A stretch of 41,635 nucleotides of DNA from DASWHD01 sp036393335. GTDB lineage: Bacteria; CG2-30-53-67; CG2-30-70-394. The position numbers and the translations under genes were made by a program. Under the pieces are notes generated by a model, which was given only the letters and a program-made list of their open reading frames with translations, searched no databases and was not told the origin of the DNA. Location of the stretch: positions 1-41,635 of the forward strand of contig DASWHD010000218.1 of assembly GCA_036393335.1 (NCBI GenBank), read 5' to 3'. Shown piece by piece: positions 28,321-37,641 of the stretch; position 1 is the first letter of the stretch; each line of letters starts with the position of its first letter.

Positions 28321-29858
28321 GTTTCATCACCGCGGCGGGATCGCAGGACAAGAAACAGCAGGGCGGCGGCCAGGTAGCCGGCCACGAAGGGCCAGGTAGT
28401 GGCCGGTCCGTAGGCATTGACGATGGCGGCGTCGGTCACGCGGTAGCCGTGCATCAGGCCGGTGGCGCTGACGGTGGCGGCCACCGCGGCCCAAGCCGCC
28501 GCGGCGCGGTAGCGGCCCTCGACCAGGGCGACCGTGAGGGCGGCGAGGATCATGGAGGTGAAGATGAAGCCGCGCTCCAGGGCGATCATGCCGGCGATGG
28601 GTAGCTGCGCGGCGAGGGCCACGATCCCCACCGAGCCGACGGTCTGGTCGGCGCCACGCAGGCCGCTCTCTAGCATCAGTAGCCCCCACGCCGCGAGCGC
28701 CGGAAAGAAGCCCACCACCACCGCCGGGGCATGAGTACGCGGCGTCGCCTGGAAGGCCTGAGCGCCGATGGTGATGCCGATCCACAGGAGGATCGCGGCG
28801 CCGGCCTCGATCGGGATCAGGGCGGTGACCACCGCCACCAGGCCGAGACAACACAGCAAAGTGATGACCACGCCGTTGGCCACCGAGTAGCCGGCGCCGG
28901 CCCCCATCCCCTTCCATCCCGGATGGCCGATGTAGATGGTGGTGGGAAAGCAGCTCCCGCAGCAGGCGGCGATGATAGTGCCGATGCCATTGGCCGCCAG
29001 GGAGCTGCGCACCGGATAGGCGTCACCCGCCGCCTCGGCGGACTCCAGGTTCTGCAACGATCCGATCAGGTTGAACAGCCCCATAGGCACGATCACCGGC
29101 AGGAAGGCGAAGAGGTAGGGCGACAGGAGTGTGGTGCCGAGGTCGGCGAGGAAGGGGTGCGGCGGCCGCAGGTCCACCTGGGCCGCGGCCACAACGGCGG
29201 CACCATCCATCCTTCCCAGCCCCCACGCCAGGGTGGTGCCGACCACCACGGCGAGGAGCCCTGCCGGCAGCCCAGCCGGCAGGCGCTGGCGGCCGACGTA
29301 TTGCAGGAGGATCAGGGCAAGGGGCGCCAGCCCCACCAGGGGATCGGCGAAGATGCGGAAGCAGAAGTCCATGGAGATGAAGGTGAGGGCGATCCCCGCG
29401 AGGGTGGCGAGGAGCGCCGCGCGCGGCGTGACCTCCTTGACCCAGCCGGCGACGAAGGCGCCGCCGAGCTCGATCACGCCGCTGCCGAGGCATGCCACCA
29501 ACCCCACCCGCCACGCCAGCACCGGGTCGCCGCTCTCCTTCACCACGGGCAGCATCACGAACAGGATGTAGGCGAACAGGGACACGGTGTTCACGCCGTA
29601 GGGCAGGGCCGTCACCTGCGCCTGAGCAGTGCGTCGCGCAAGGGCCCGGGCCTGAAACGCATAGAACAGGTTGCCCGCCAGCAGGCTCACGGCGACCCCG
29701 GGCAGGATGCGCCCGTAGAGTAGCTCCGTGCCCATCCCCAGCACCTGGCCGCACAGGGTGACGATCAGCAGGAGCTGAATGAGGTTGTCGACGAACAGGC
29801 CGAAGAATCCGTCGAGGTCGCCGGGGCGCCACCAGCGGAATCGGTCGGGGGTTGTCAT
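28296..29858 (-). CDS. NCS2-type (xanthine/uracil/AzgA-like) permease
   Basis: The 520-residue membrane protein has about 12-14 hydrophobic segments and the family features: an N-terminal GDLDGFFGLFVDNLIQLLLI, FPTTIYIGHPGWKGMGAGAGYS near the middle (counterpart of the NCS2 substrate-binding loop) and IEAGAAILLWIGITIGAQAF. It probably moves a nucleobase or similar solute by ion coupling; the substrate cannot be told. The ATG at 29858 was chosen because it precedes the first conserved segment; the frame is open for 66 more codons with no transporter-like sequence. No purine-rich ribosome binding site is visible, and the upstream bases are pyrimidine-rich. The C-terminus runs into a REP-like palindrome. 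Confidence 0.83.
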   Translation of the reverse strand: MTTPDRFRWWRPGDLDGFFGLFVDNLIQLLLIVTLCGQVLGMGTELLYGRILPGVAVSLLAGNLFYAFQARALARRTAQAQVTALPYGVNTVSLFAYILFVMLPVVKESGDPVLAWRVGLVACLGSGVIELGGAFVAGWVKEVTPRAALLATLAGIALTFISMDFCFRIFADPLVGLAPLALILLQYVGRQRLPAGLPAGLLAVVVGTTLAWGLGRMDGAAVVAAAQVDLRPPHPFLADLGTTLLSPYLFAFLPVIVPMGLFNLIGSLQNLESAEAAGDAYPVRSSLAANGIGTIIAACCGSCFPTTIYIGHPGWKGMGAGAGYSVANGVVITLLCCLGLVAVVTALIPIEAGAAILLWIGITIGAQAFQATPRTHAPAVVVGFFPALAAWGLLMLESGLRGADQTVGSVGIVALAAQLPIAGMIALERGFIFTSMILAALTVALVEGRYRAAAAWAAVAATVSATGLMHGYRVTDAAIVNAYGPATTWPFVAGYLAAALLFLVLRSRRGDETRPSPPRR

Positions 29859-30074
29859 GGGGAGGGAGGGGGACGATGTCGAGGTTGCCCACGCGATCAA
29901 CCGCGCCAGGATAGCGACAGGGCCGGGACGTGGGGAAACGCCACGACCTCCCCCGATGATTGCCCGCGGGAGCTGGAGACGTCCCTGGCGGGCCGTAAGG
30001 AAACGGCGGAAACACCCGAAAGAGAGAATGACCGTCGGTGCTGCCCGGCTGGCCATCCAACGATGGAGAGAAAT

Positions 30075-30686
30075 ATGTCCGACGAGAGTACCCGCGCGGC
30101 AGTTGCGGAGGCGTCACACGGAAACCACCCGCTGCATCGCGAGCACCCGCAGATCGCCCACGCACAGGACGACACCGACAGTATCTTCGACATCATCAAC
30201 TTCTCGGCCCAGGGCGCTTCGCGCCAGTACCTCACGTTCAATCTGGGAGAAGAGCGCTACGGCTTGGAGATACTGAAGGTCCAGGAAATCATCGGCCGGA
30301 CCGAGTTCACGCCGTTGCCCAATATGCCCGACCACATGCGCGGGGTCATCAACCTGCGCGGCACGGTGGTACCGGTGGTGGACCTGCGCTCGCGTTTTCG
30401 CATGAAGGCGCGGCCCTACGACAAGCTCACCGCGATCATCGTCGTCAACGTCCGGTCGAAGACGATGGGCATCGTCGTCGATACCGTTGCGGACGTGATG
30501 GGAATACCGGAGGAGTCGATCCAGGACACTCCCTCATTCGCCGCCAGCCAGAAGATCTCCAGCGACTACATCGCGCACATCGGCAAGGTGGGCAATACGA
30601 TGATCATCCTGCTCGATATCGAGAAGGTCTTGGACATCGCCGACCTAACGGCCATGGCGGCGGTGCAGCCAGCCGCTGCGAATTAA
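30075..30686 (+). CDS. cheW: Chemotaxis coupling protein CheW
   Basis: The 203-residue protein links receptors to the CheA kinase. A variable N-terminus of about 50 residues is followed by the CheW domain: QYLTFNLGEERYGLEILKVQEII, LPNMPDHMRGVINLRGTVVPVVDLRSRF, VVDTVADVMGI and ILLDIEKVL. GGAGAG just before 30075 favours this start over the ATG at 30063. No other chemotaxis gene lies in the window, so it is an orphan here. It is divergent from the permease. Confidence 0.93.
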   Translation: MSDESTRAAVAEASHGNHPLHREHPQIAHAQDDTDSIFDIINFSAQGASRQYLTFNLGEERYGLEILKVQEIIGRTEFTPLPNMPDHMRGVINLRGTVVPVVDLRSRFRMKARPYDKLTAIIVVNVRSKTMGIVVDTVADVMGIPEESIQDTPSFAASQKISSDYIAHIGKVGNTMIILLDIEKVLDIADLTAMAAVQPAAAN

Positions 30687-30778
30687 GCGGCCACCGATCA
30701 TGCCGTCTTGGCTCTGCCGCCGGAAAATTCCTGCGTTCCTGAGATGCAGGATGGCGACCAACACGCCGCCGATTCGGG

Positions 30779-31729
30779 CTAGATCTTGATCTCGACGTAG
30801 GCCTTCGCCCGCAGCTCCTCCATCCACTGGTTGTAGTAGTCGGTCATCCGGTCGGACTGGAGTTGCAGGATAATGTCGTCTTCGACGTCGACGAAGGGGC
30901 GGGCCTCCCCCTTCTCTACCTTGCTGATGTAGATCAGGTTGTAGCCGTCCGCCGTGCGGATCAGCTCCGACACCTCGTGCTCCTTCAGGCCGAAGGCGTA
31001 GCGGTTGAGCTCCGGCTGGAGCTCACCGTCGCGGAAGCTGCCCAGGAACCCGCCCTGACCGGCGTTCGGCCCCTCGGAGAAGGCCTTGGCCACGTCGGCG
31101 AATGGCACGCCGCGTTTGATCTGTTCGATCGCGGCGGTGATGCGATCTTTGGCTCGTGCCTTGCGCGGCTCGTCCCACGCGGGGTCGTAGGCGAAGAAGA
31201 TACGGTAGATCCCGCGTTGCTCGGGCGCCCCGAACAACTCCGGGTGGTGGTTGTAGTAATCGAGAGCGTCTTGGTCGTTGACCACGATGCGCGACCGCAC
31301 CTCATGGTGCACCAGTCGGGCGATGGTGATCTGCTCGCGGATCTGCTGGTGGTAGTCCGCCATGGTCAGCCCCTGCTCGCGCAGGGAGTCGACCAGGGCC
31401 TGCGGATCCATGCCGTTTCTCTCCCGCACGTCGGCGATCGCCCCGTCCACGTCCGCCTCGGAGACGGTGATCCCCAGGTCATGGGCGCGCTGGATCTGCA
31501 GCTTTTTTTCGATCAACTTGTCCAGCAGCCGGCGCCGCACCTGCGGATCGTTTGTCTCGGCGTAGTTGATGAATCCCTGCCGGCCTACCGGCATCTTCAG
31601 CTCGTTGAGCTGGCTCAGGGTAATGACCTCGTCGTTGACGATCGCGGCGATGCCATCGACGGTCTCGGTGCGCGCCGCGGTGGCGAGCAACAGAAAGGTG
31701 AGGGTGAGGGCGGCTGGGACGAGGTTCAT
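30779..31729 (-). CDS. SurA-like periplasmic peptidyl-prolyl isomerase/chaperone
   Basis: The 316-residue product has a signal peptide (about 1-21) followed by the SurA-type start VDGIAAIVNDEVITLSQL. A helical N-terminal chaperone part runs to about 160. One parvulin domain (about 172-280) contains FADVAKAFSEGPNAGQGGFLG and LNRYAFGLKEHEVSELIRTADGYNLIYI. E. coli SurA has two parvulin domains, so this is the short, one-domain form. It lies 77 bases after mfd in the same direction and may share its transcript. Confidence 0.9.
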   Translation of the reverse strand: MNLVPAALTLTFLLLATAARTETVDGIAAIVNDEVITLSQLNELKMPVGRQGFINYAETNDPQVRRRLLDKLIEKKLQIQRAHDLGITVSEADVDGAIADVRERNGMDPQALVDSLREQGLTMADYHQQIREQITIARLVHHEVRSRIVVNDQDALDYYNHHPELFGAPEQRGIYRIFFAYDPAWDEPRKARAKDRITAAIEQIKRGVPFADVAKAFSEGPNAGQGGFLGSFRDGELQPELNRYAFGLKEHEVSELIRTADGYNLIYISKVEKGEARPFVDVEDDIILQLQSDRMTDYYNQWMEELRAKAYVEIKI

Positions 31730-31806
31730 GGCACAACTCTACTGGAAGGCGGGCGAAAAATTCTTGCGCCAGGCGGCCGGGCTGTAGCCTTAACGGCGGG
31801 CCGGCT

Positions 31807-34800
31807 TCAGTACTGAGGCCGGGCGTCGCGTAGGTCCTCTAACAGGGCAAGGCAGTCTCGCACTCGGCGGGCGACGTCGTCGCGGTGATGCTCCGTGGCT
31901 ACCAGGCGCAGGCTGTACTCGCCGATCAACTGGACACGGTCAGGGTAGTTCTCCTTGAGCCGCAACACCGCCTGAGGATCCAGGACGCTGCGGGCGGAGA
32001 AGTGGACCAGCAGGCCATCGGCGGTGAGCTTCACCTCTTCCGCCCGCACGGCGGTGGCGGCGATCTTGCTCTCCGCCTGGAGGAACAGGGCGTACACCTC
32101 TTGTGGCGGGCGGCCGTAGCGATCGACCAGGGCCGCGAACGCCTCCTCGATCTCGTGGGGCTGCGAGAAGGTGGCGAGCTCCTGGTAGAGGTGCAGCCGC
32201 TCGTGGGCATCACGCACGTAATCGCTCGGCAGGTAGGCGGAGAGGTCGAGGGTGACCTTGGGCAAAAATACCTCCTCCACTTCCCGTCCCATGAGGCTCG
32301 CGACGCTCTCCTCCACCAACTTGACGTAGAGGTCGTAGCCCACCGCCGCGATCTTCCCCGACTGCTGCGCCCCTAACAGGTTGCCGCCGCCACGGATCTC
32401 CAGGTCGTGGGCGGCGATGTGAAAGCCGGAGCCGAGTTGGGTGTGCTCTGCCAGGGCCGTGAGCCGCTCCTGGGCATCCTCGCCGAGGGCCGATTCCGCC
32501 GGCGTGATCAGATAGGCGTAGGCCTGGTGGACGCCGCGGCCGACACGACCACGGAGTTGGTAGAGCTGGGCGAGGCCGAAGGTGTCGGCGCGCTCCACGA
32601 CGATGGTATTGACCCGTGGCAGGTCGATGCCCGACTCGATGATCGAGGTGCATACCAGGATGTCGTGCTCGCGGTCGCGGAACGCGGTCATCACGTGGGA
32701 CAGCTCCTGCTTGTCCATCTGGCCGTGGGCGATGGCGACCCGCGCCCTGGGGGCGAGGCGCGCCACCTGCTCCGCGGCGCGACCGATCGATTGCACCCGA
32801 TTGTGCACCCAGTAGACCTGGCCGCCGCGCGCCAGCTCGCGCGCCAGGGCGTCGGCGAGTACCGCCTCGTCGCGGCGGATGATGCGTGTGGTGATCGGTA
32901 GCCGGTCGTGGGGCGGGGTGTTGATGATCGAGATCGGGCGGATGCCCGTGAGCGCCATGTGCAGGGTGCGCGGGATCGGGGTCGCGGTGAGGGTGAGGCA
33001 GTCGGCGCGGGTCTTCAGCTCCTTCAGGCGCTCCTTCTGGCGTACCCCGAAGCGCTGCTCTTCGTCGATGATGATCAAGCCGAGGTCGTGCAGACGCAGG
33101 TCCCGGGAGAGCAGGCGGTGGGTGCCGATGAGAATGTCGATGCGTCCGTCCGCCACCTGGTCTACCACCTGCCGCTGCTCCTTGGGCGGCAACAGGCGGG
33201 AAAGGTGCCCGATGCGCACCGGCAGGCTGGCGAACCGCTCCGTGAAGTTGTGGTAGTGCTGCTGGGCGAGGAGCGTGGTGGGGGCGAGGAGCACCACTTG
33301 TTTGCCGTCCAGGACGCAGCGGCAGGCCGCCCGCAGGGCCACCTCGGTCTTGCCGAAGCCAACGTCGCCACACACCAGGCGATCCATCGGCTGGGGCATC
33401 GCCATGTCCTCCAGGACTTGGTGGATCACCACCTCTTGGTCCGGGGTCTCCTCGAACGGGAAGGTGGCCTCGAAGGCGAGGTACTCGGCATCGGTGGGGG
33501 AGGAAAACGGGAAGCCGGTGGCCGCCTGGCGTACGGCGTATAGCTCCACAAGCTCCCGTGCCACCAGCTCCACCCCCTTGCGGGTCTGGGCCTTGATCCG
33601 TTCCCAGGTGCCGGTGCCGAGGGTCGACAGGGTCGGGGCGCGTCCCTCTTCCCCGACGTAGCGACTCACCTGCGCGAGCTCGCCGATCGGGATGAAGACC
33701 TTGTCGCCCTTGGCATAGCGGATCTCCAGGAACTCCGCGGTGATGCCCGCGGCGGTGAGGGTGGCCAGCCCCGCGTATTGGCCGATGCCGTGCTGCAGGT
33801 GGACCACGTAATCGTCCATCTTCAGAGCGCGGAAGTCCTGCAGCACCTCGTCGACGCTGGTCGGCTTCTTCACCCGCAGGTGGACCTTGGCGCCCCCTAG
33901 GTCGGCCTCCGCCAGGTAGACCGGCCCGGTCTCGCCCACCGCGAAGCTGCGTGAGATTTCTCCCACCAGGGTGTAGATGCCTGGCACGGCATCGGCGGAT
34001 GGCGGGCCGGCGCCGGCCAGGAGCTCCGCGGGCAGGTCCAGGTCGGTGAGCAGTCGCTGCATGCGGTCCGCCTGGCCGGGCGAGAGGCACGGGAGGAAGA
34101 CCGGTCGGTGGGTCGCCCAATCGCCGAGGGTGGAGCGTAGATTACGCAGCCGCGCCTTGAGGCCGTCGCCGACGATGGTCACGGCGCGCGCGTCGTCCTC
34201 GATCACGGGGTGATCCGGGCTCGCCTCGGCGAGGGGCGAGAGGCCATCGATGCAGTCCAGGAGATCGAAGCTCTCGAACAGCTCGACCGGCGCCACCACC
34301 GGCGGCGCCAGCTCCGCGAGGATCGGACGGTCAACCGCCGCCAGGTCGCGCCGCGCCGCCACCAGCTCGGCGAAGGCCGCCGCCTCACCCACCAGCACGC
34401 CGGGTTGGTCGCGGAAGCAGAGCGGGTCGCTGGCGAAGTAGTCGAACAGGGTGTGGTAGCCGTCGTGGAAGAGGCTGAAGAGCTGTTCGACTCCGGACGG
34501 TGGAGCGGAATGGCGCAGGCTCTCTGCGAGCCGCGGACTGCGCTGCGCGCTGCGCTCCGCTGCCTCTAGCCGCCGCGCCTCGGTGAGGAGCAGTTCCCGG
34601 GTAGGGCCCACGTGACACGCGTCCAGGTGTCTGGCGGAGCGCTGACTGAGGGGATCGAAGAAACGGATCGACTCGATCTCGTCGTCGAAGAGCTCCAGGC
34701 GCACCGGCCGGTCATGGCGCGGGGAGTAAAGGTCGAGGATGCCGCCGCGGTGCGCGAACTCCCCCGCCACCTCCACGAATCCAGTCTGGCGATAGCTCGC

Positions 34801-35289
34801 CTCCAGCAGCCGCGCGATGAGGCCTTCCAGGGACCATCGCTCGCCTACCTTGATCGTGAACTGCATGCGATCGAACTCCACCACCTTGGGCAGCTTCTGC
34901 AGAAGGGCGCGCGGAGTGGTCACCACGCAGCACGGTGCCGCGCCGCGCGCCGCGTGGAGCGTCTCGACGCGCGCCCGCACCAGGGCGGGGTTCAGCTCGG
35001 CCTGCTCGTAGGGCAGGATCTCCCACTGGGGAAAGAGCTTCACAGCCGCCGGCGTCACGGGACCGTCGGCTGGCAGAAAGAAGCGCAGGTCCGCCGCCAG
35101 CGCGTCGGCCTGATCCGGCGTCTGCACCACGCACACCAGGCTGCGCTCCAGGCGCGTCACGAGCTCTGCCAGGAGCTGCGCCCGGCGACCATGGAGGGCG
35201 CCGCGGAGCTGGACCCGTGCCGGCGACTCCTGGAGAGCGGCGGCCAGGCGGTCGGTGGGGGGGTCGAGGGCCGAGGTGCGAGCCAGCAT
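31807..35289 (-). CDS. mfd: Transcription-repair coupling factor
   Basis: This 1160-residue ATPase removes stalled RNA polymerase from DNA damage and recruits UvrA. The N-terminal UvrB-like region (about 1-350) includes FPQWEILPYEQ and GEFAHRGGILDLYSP. The RNA polymerase-interacting, CarD-like domain (about 490-555) has DYVVHLQHGIGQYAGL. The motor has Walker A GDVGFGKT (641-648), DEEQ (742-745) and TATPIPRTLHMAL. The RecG-like TRG motif region and the C-terminal autoinhibitory domain are present to the usual length. It is divergent from the regulator at 35492. Confidence 0.97.
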   Translation of the reverse strand: MLARTSALDPPTDRLAAALQESPARVQLRGALHGRRAQLLAELVTRLERSLVCVVQTPDQADALAADLRFFLPADGPVTPAAVKLFPQWEILPYEQAELNPALVRARVETLHAARGAAPCCVVTTPRALLQKLPKVVEFDRMQFTIKVGERWSLEGLIARLLEASYRQTGFVEVAGEFAHRGGILDLYSPRHDRPVRLELFDDEIESIRFFDPLSQRSARHLDACHVGPTRELLLTEARRLEAAERSAQRSPRLAESLRHSAPPSGVEQLFSLFHDGYHTLFDYFASDPLCFRDQPGVLVGEAAAFAELVAARRDLAAVDRPILAELAPPVVAPVELFESFDLLDCIDGLSPLAEASPDHPVIEDDARAVTIVGDGLKARLRNLRSTLGDWATHRPVFLPCLSPGQADRMQRLLTDLDLPAELLAGAGPPSADAVPGIYTLVGEISRSFAVGETGPVYLAEADLGGAKVHLRVKKPTSVDEVLQDFRALKMDDYVVHLQHGIGQYAGLATLTAAGITAEFLEIRYAKGDKVFIPIGELAQVSRYVGEEGRAPTLSTLGTGTWERIKAQTRKGVELVARELVELYAVRQAATGFPFSSPTDAEYLAFEATFPFEETPDQEVVIHQVLEDMAMPQPMDRLVCGDVGFGKTEVALRAACRCVLDGKQVVLLAPTTLLAQQHYHNFTERFASLPVRIGHLSRLLPPKEQRQVVDQVADGRIDILIGTHRLLSRDLRLHDLGLIIIDEEQRFGVRQKERLKELKTRADCLTLTATPIPRTLHMALTGIRPISIINTPPHDRLPITTRIIRRDEAVLADALARELARGGQVYWVHNRVQSIGRAAEQVARLAPRARVAIAHGQMDKQELSHVMTAFRDREHDILVCTSIIESGIDLPRVNTIVVERADTFGLAQLYQLRGRVGRGVHQAYAYLITPAESALGEDAQERLTALAEHTQLGSGFHIAAHDLEIRGGGNLLGAQQSGKIAAVGYDLYVKLVEESVASLMGREVEEVFLPKVTLDLSAYLPSDYVRDAHERLHLYQELATFSQPHEIEEAFAALVDRYGRPPQEVYALFLQAESKIAATAVRAEEVKLTADGLLVHFSARSVLDPQAVLRLKENYPDRVQLIGEYSLRLVATEHHRDDVARRVRDCLALLEDLRDARPQY

Positions 35290-35366
35290 GGGGAGGCGCT
35301 AGGGTAGCCGGCGGTGGGCTGCAACACGACCGCTTTCTGCGGCTGCCCGAGGGTTGTTGCTGCCTT

Positions 35367-35395
35367 TTGACACCCTGTGGTGAACGTGATAGAAG
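35367..35395 (+). promoter_or_regulatory. Promoter upstream of the REC/HD-GYP gene
   Basis: TTGACA (35367-35372), a 17-base spacer and TAGAAG (35390-35395) form a plausible sigma-70 promoter, with TG near the -10. It reads rightward toward the regulator, with a leader of about 90 bases. Confidence 0.5.
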
Positions 35396-35491
35396 CGCTC
35401 ACATTAACTTCTCTTTACCTGCCGAGAGTTGTTCAACATTTCCCCGTCATTTCCCCGTTCGATCCACAGTATCCTGGGTGGTTATCCACAA

Positions 35492-36601
35492 GTGGCTTCC
35501 TTGGCGGTCTCGCCGCGTACCCTGACCATCCTCCAGGTCGAAGATAGCGCCGAGAACCGGACTCTCGTGCATAAGATCCTGGAGTCCGCCGGCCATCACG
35601 TCATCGACGCGCAGGACGGTGACGAAGGGGTGCGCCTCGCGGCCCAGTTCCGGCCCGACCTGGTGATCATGGACCTCTACCTGCCGGGGGTGGATGGTTA
35701 CGTCGCCACCGCCCGTCTCAAGGCGGACCCGGCTCTGGCGCAGATCCCGGTGGTGGCACTCACCGCGTCCGTGCTCAGTGGCGACCGGGAACGGTGCCTG
35801 CGGGCGGGCTGTGCTGGATACATCAAAAAGCCCATCGACGTGTACACCTTTCCGGACCTGGTGTGGGAGTACTACAGCGGCCGGCGCGATACTTTAGAGA
35901 TGCTCGCGGGACAGGAGCCCAGCCGCACGTGGGATGCGCGCAACGTCCAGGAGTCGCCACCCATCTGGGGTGGAGCTCGGCCCGTGTTGGCCACCGAGGA
36001 GACCTTCGGGCTGCCCCTGGCGGTGTTGGTCAAGTGGCTCGATGCGCTCGAGATGAGCGAGGCGGGGGTGTTCGGTTACGCCGAGGGACATGGCCAGCGC
36101 ACGGCTCGCTACGCGCGTCAGATGGGTGAACGCCTCGGGGTGTCGCCCCCGACCCTGGAGACCCTGGTGCGTGGCTGCCGGTTACACGATCTCGGCAAGG
36201 TGCAGGCCCAGATCCATCACGGCTTCGAGAGGGGCTACCTCACCAGCGAGGCGTGGAACGCCTTCGCCGCCCACCCGCGCTACGGCGCGGAGCTCCTCGC
36301 CGGAGTGCCGGGTCTGCGGGACGAGGTCGACATCATCCTTCACCACCACGAGCGGTGGGACGGCAAGGGGTACCCAGACGGCCTGCGCGGCGACGAGATC
36401 CCACGGCTGGCCCAGATCTGCGGCGTTGCCGAGGCGTTCGACGCGATGGTCACTCGCGCCGACTACCACCCGGAGCCGTTGACCATGGAGGCCGCGGCGA
36501 TGGAGCTCAAGCGGTGTGCCGGGGCGCAGTTCTCCCCGCGGGTAGTGGAGGCATTCCTCTCCCTGATCGATGAAGGACGGGTGAGCGTCCCCGAGCCGTA
36601 G
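35492..36601 (+). CDS. Response regulator with HD-GYP domain
   Basis: The 369-residue product has a receiver domain (about 10-125) with phosphoacceptor Asp61 in IMDLYLPGVDG, ALTAS and the YIKKP lysine. An HD-GYP domain (about 190-360) has GHGQRTARYA, RLHDLGKV (His232, Asp233), AHPRYGAELL, HHHERWDGKGYPDGLRGDEIP and a helical end. HD-GYP proteins hydrolyse cyclic di-GMP, and all signature residues are intact. The GTG at 35492 gives a compact start just before the receiver; a TTG at 35429 would add 21 residues. No partner kinase is adjacent. A perfect DnaA-box-like TTATCCACA lies right before the start. Confidence 0.9.
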   Translation: MASLAVSPRTLTILQVEDSAENRTLVHKILESAGHHVIDAQDGDEGVRLAAQFRPDLVIMDLYLPGVDGYVATARLKADPALAQIPVVALTASVLSGDRERCLRAGCAGYIKKPIDVYTFPDLVWEYYSGRRDTLEMLAGQEPSRTWDARNVQESPPIWGGARPVLATEETFGLPLAVLVKWLDALEMSEAGVFGYAEGHGQRTARYARQMGERLGVSPPTLETLVRGCRLHDLGKVQAQIHHGFERGYLTSEAWNAFAAHPRYGAELLAGVPGLRDEVDIILHHHERWDGKGYPDGLRGDEIPRLAQICGVAEAFDAMVTRADYHPEPLTMEAAAMELKRCAGAQFSPRVVEAFLSLIDEGRVSVPEP

Positions 36602-36720
36602 GGGGCGTAACGCCTGGTGGTCAATCTTGATCGCGGTGGCTCGTCAGGGACCGCCGCGGTCCTTCGCCGTGCGCAGGGAGGAGGCCAGTGACTACCCAGG
36701 GTCACCGCGCTTCCTCCGGA

Positions 36721-37443
36721 CTACCTCTCCAGCACGCCGGTGCCATGGGCCAGGGCGAGCCCCACCGCCGCGAGATCAAACTCGTGCCAGGCGGCCATCG
36801 ACGCGGTGATCGCCTCCATCACCAGATCGCGGGCGCTGCCCCGCAACTCCTTGCCGGCCTCGGGGAAGACCAAGGCCATGCGCACTCGCCGGGTGTATTC
36901 CAGCAGCGTCTGGGCCACCTCCACCGTGTTCCCGGGTGTGTCGTCGCGGTGGCAGCGACGGCAGGTGGTGGTGATCGTCTCCGAGTTGAGGACCTGCCCC
37001 CCGACGGCGCCATGGCAGGTGGTGCAGTCTGCCGCCTCCCGCCTCGCCTCCAGGGCGCGGAAATGGGCGCTGGCACGGGCGCCGGAGAGCTGGTTGGGGT
37101 GGCACTGGCCACACCCTTGCGAGAGGACCAGGCGGTCACCGGCGTGGCCCCGTTCCTCCGCCCAGACGAAGTGGATCCCCACATGGGCCGCCTCGGCGGT
37201 GGTGGCATCGCCGTCGCCGCCGTGACAGGTGACGCAGGTCACGTCGTTGTAGGCGTGCAGCGAGTCGGCCCAGTCTTGGTAGGTGTGTGCCCACTTCGGG
37301 TCTTGTGGCAACCGCTGATGGCAGTCGGCACAGGCCTCCGCGTGGCCGGCCCAGAGCACGACCAACGCACCGCCAAGCAGCACCACGATGACAGATCTGC
37401 TGCGAGTCACGGTCCGGGCACTGCCGGCGACGTATGGCTGCAC
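36721..37443 (-). CDS. Pentaheme c-type cytochrome
   Basis: The 240-residue product has a signal peptide (RSRSVIVVLLGGALVVLWAGHAEA) and five CXXCH heme sites: CADCH 38-42, CVTCH 70-74, CGQCH 111-115, CTTCH 140-144 and CRRCH 161-165. A heme-free helical tail of about 70 residues follows. It is a periplasmic or membrane-anchored electron-transfer protein; its partner is unknown. The GTG start at 37443 was chosen for its AAAGAGGGT site and signal peptide; the frame extends to 37605 with unlikely sequence. It follows tolB by about 200 bases in the same direction. Confidence 0.87.
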   Translation of the reverse strand: MQPYVAGSARTVTRSRSVIVVLLGGALVVLWAGHAEACADCHQRLPQDPKWAHTYQDWADSLHAYNDVTCVTCHGGDGDATTAEAAHVGIHFVWAEERGHAGDRLVLSQGCGQCHPNQLSGARASAHFRALEARREAADCTTCHGAVGGQVLNSETITTTCRRCHRDDTPGNTVEVAQTLLEYTRRVRMALVFPEAGKELRGSARDLVMEAITASMAAWHEFDLAAVGLALAHGTGVLER

Positions 37444-37641
37444 GGTACCCTCTTTCGGCGGCGATCGTTTCCCCGGGACCCCATGCCTCACCCGCTCCCT
37501 CGCGGTGTCAGATCGCGGTGGCTCGCAAGGGGAAAACCACACCCATAAGAGCCGGAAAACCGGCCGCGGGTCCAGGATTTTCCCCTCTCTCCTCCGCGGC
37601 TGCAAAGGATCGGCTCGCCACCGACGCTCGGCCGCGGCGGG

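Noticed and set aside
28731..29723. Plus-strand 330-codon frame opposite the permease
   Set aside because: The peptide is Gly/His/Gln-rich without domains, and the opposite frame is a convincing membrane transporter.
29996..30022. Sigma-28-like promoter before cheW (TAAG, 15 bases, CCCGAAAG)
   Set aside because: The spacing fits, but only 5 of 8 bases of the -10 and 3 of 4 of the -35 match, too weak to call.
32210..34120. Minus-strand 636-codon open frame inside mfd
   Set aside because: It is a shifted frame of mfd with Pro/Arg/Gly-rich sequence typical of GC-rich shadows; the mfd frame is intact end to end.
35482..35490. Perfect DnaA-box-like TTATCCACA
   Set aside because: A single box without a cluster, an AT-rich unwinding region or dnaA/dnaN neighbours does not make an origin; a 9-base match can arise by chance.
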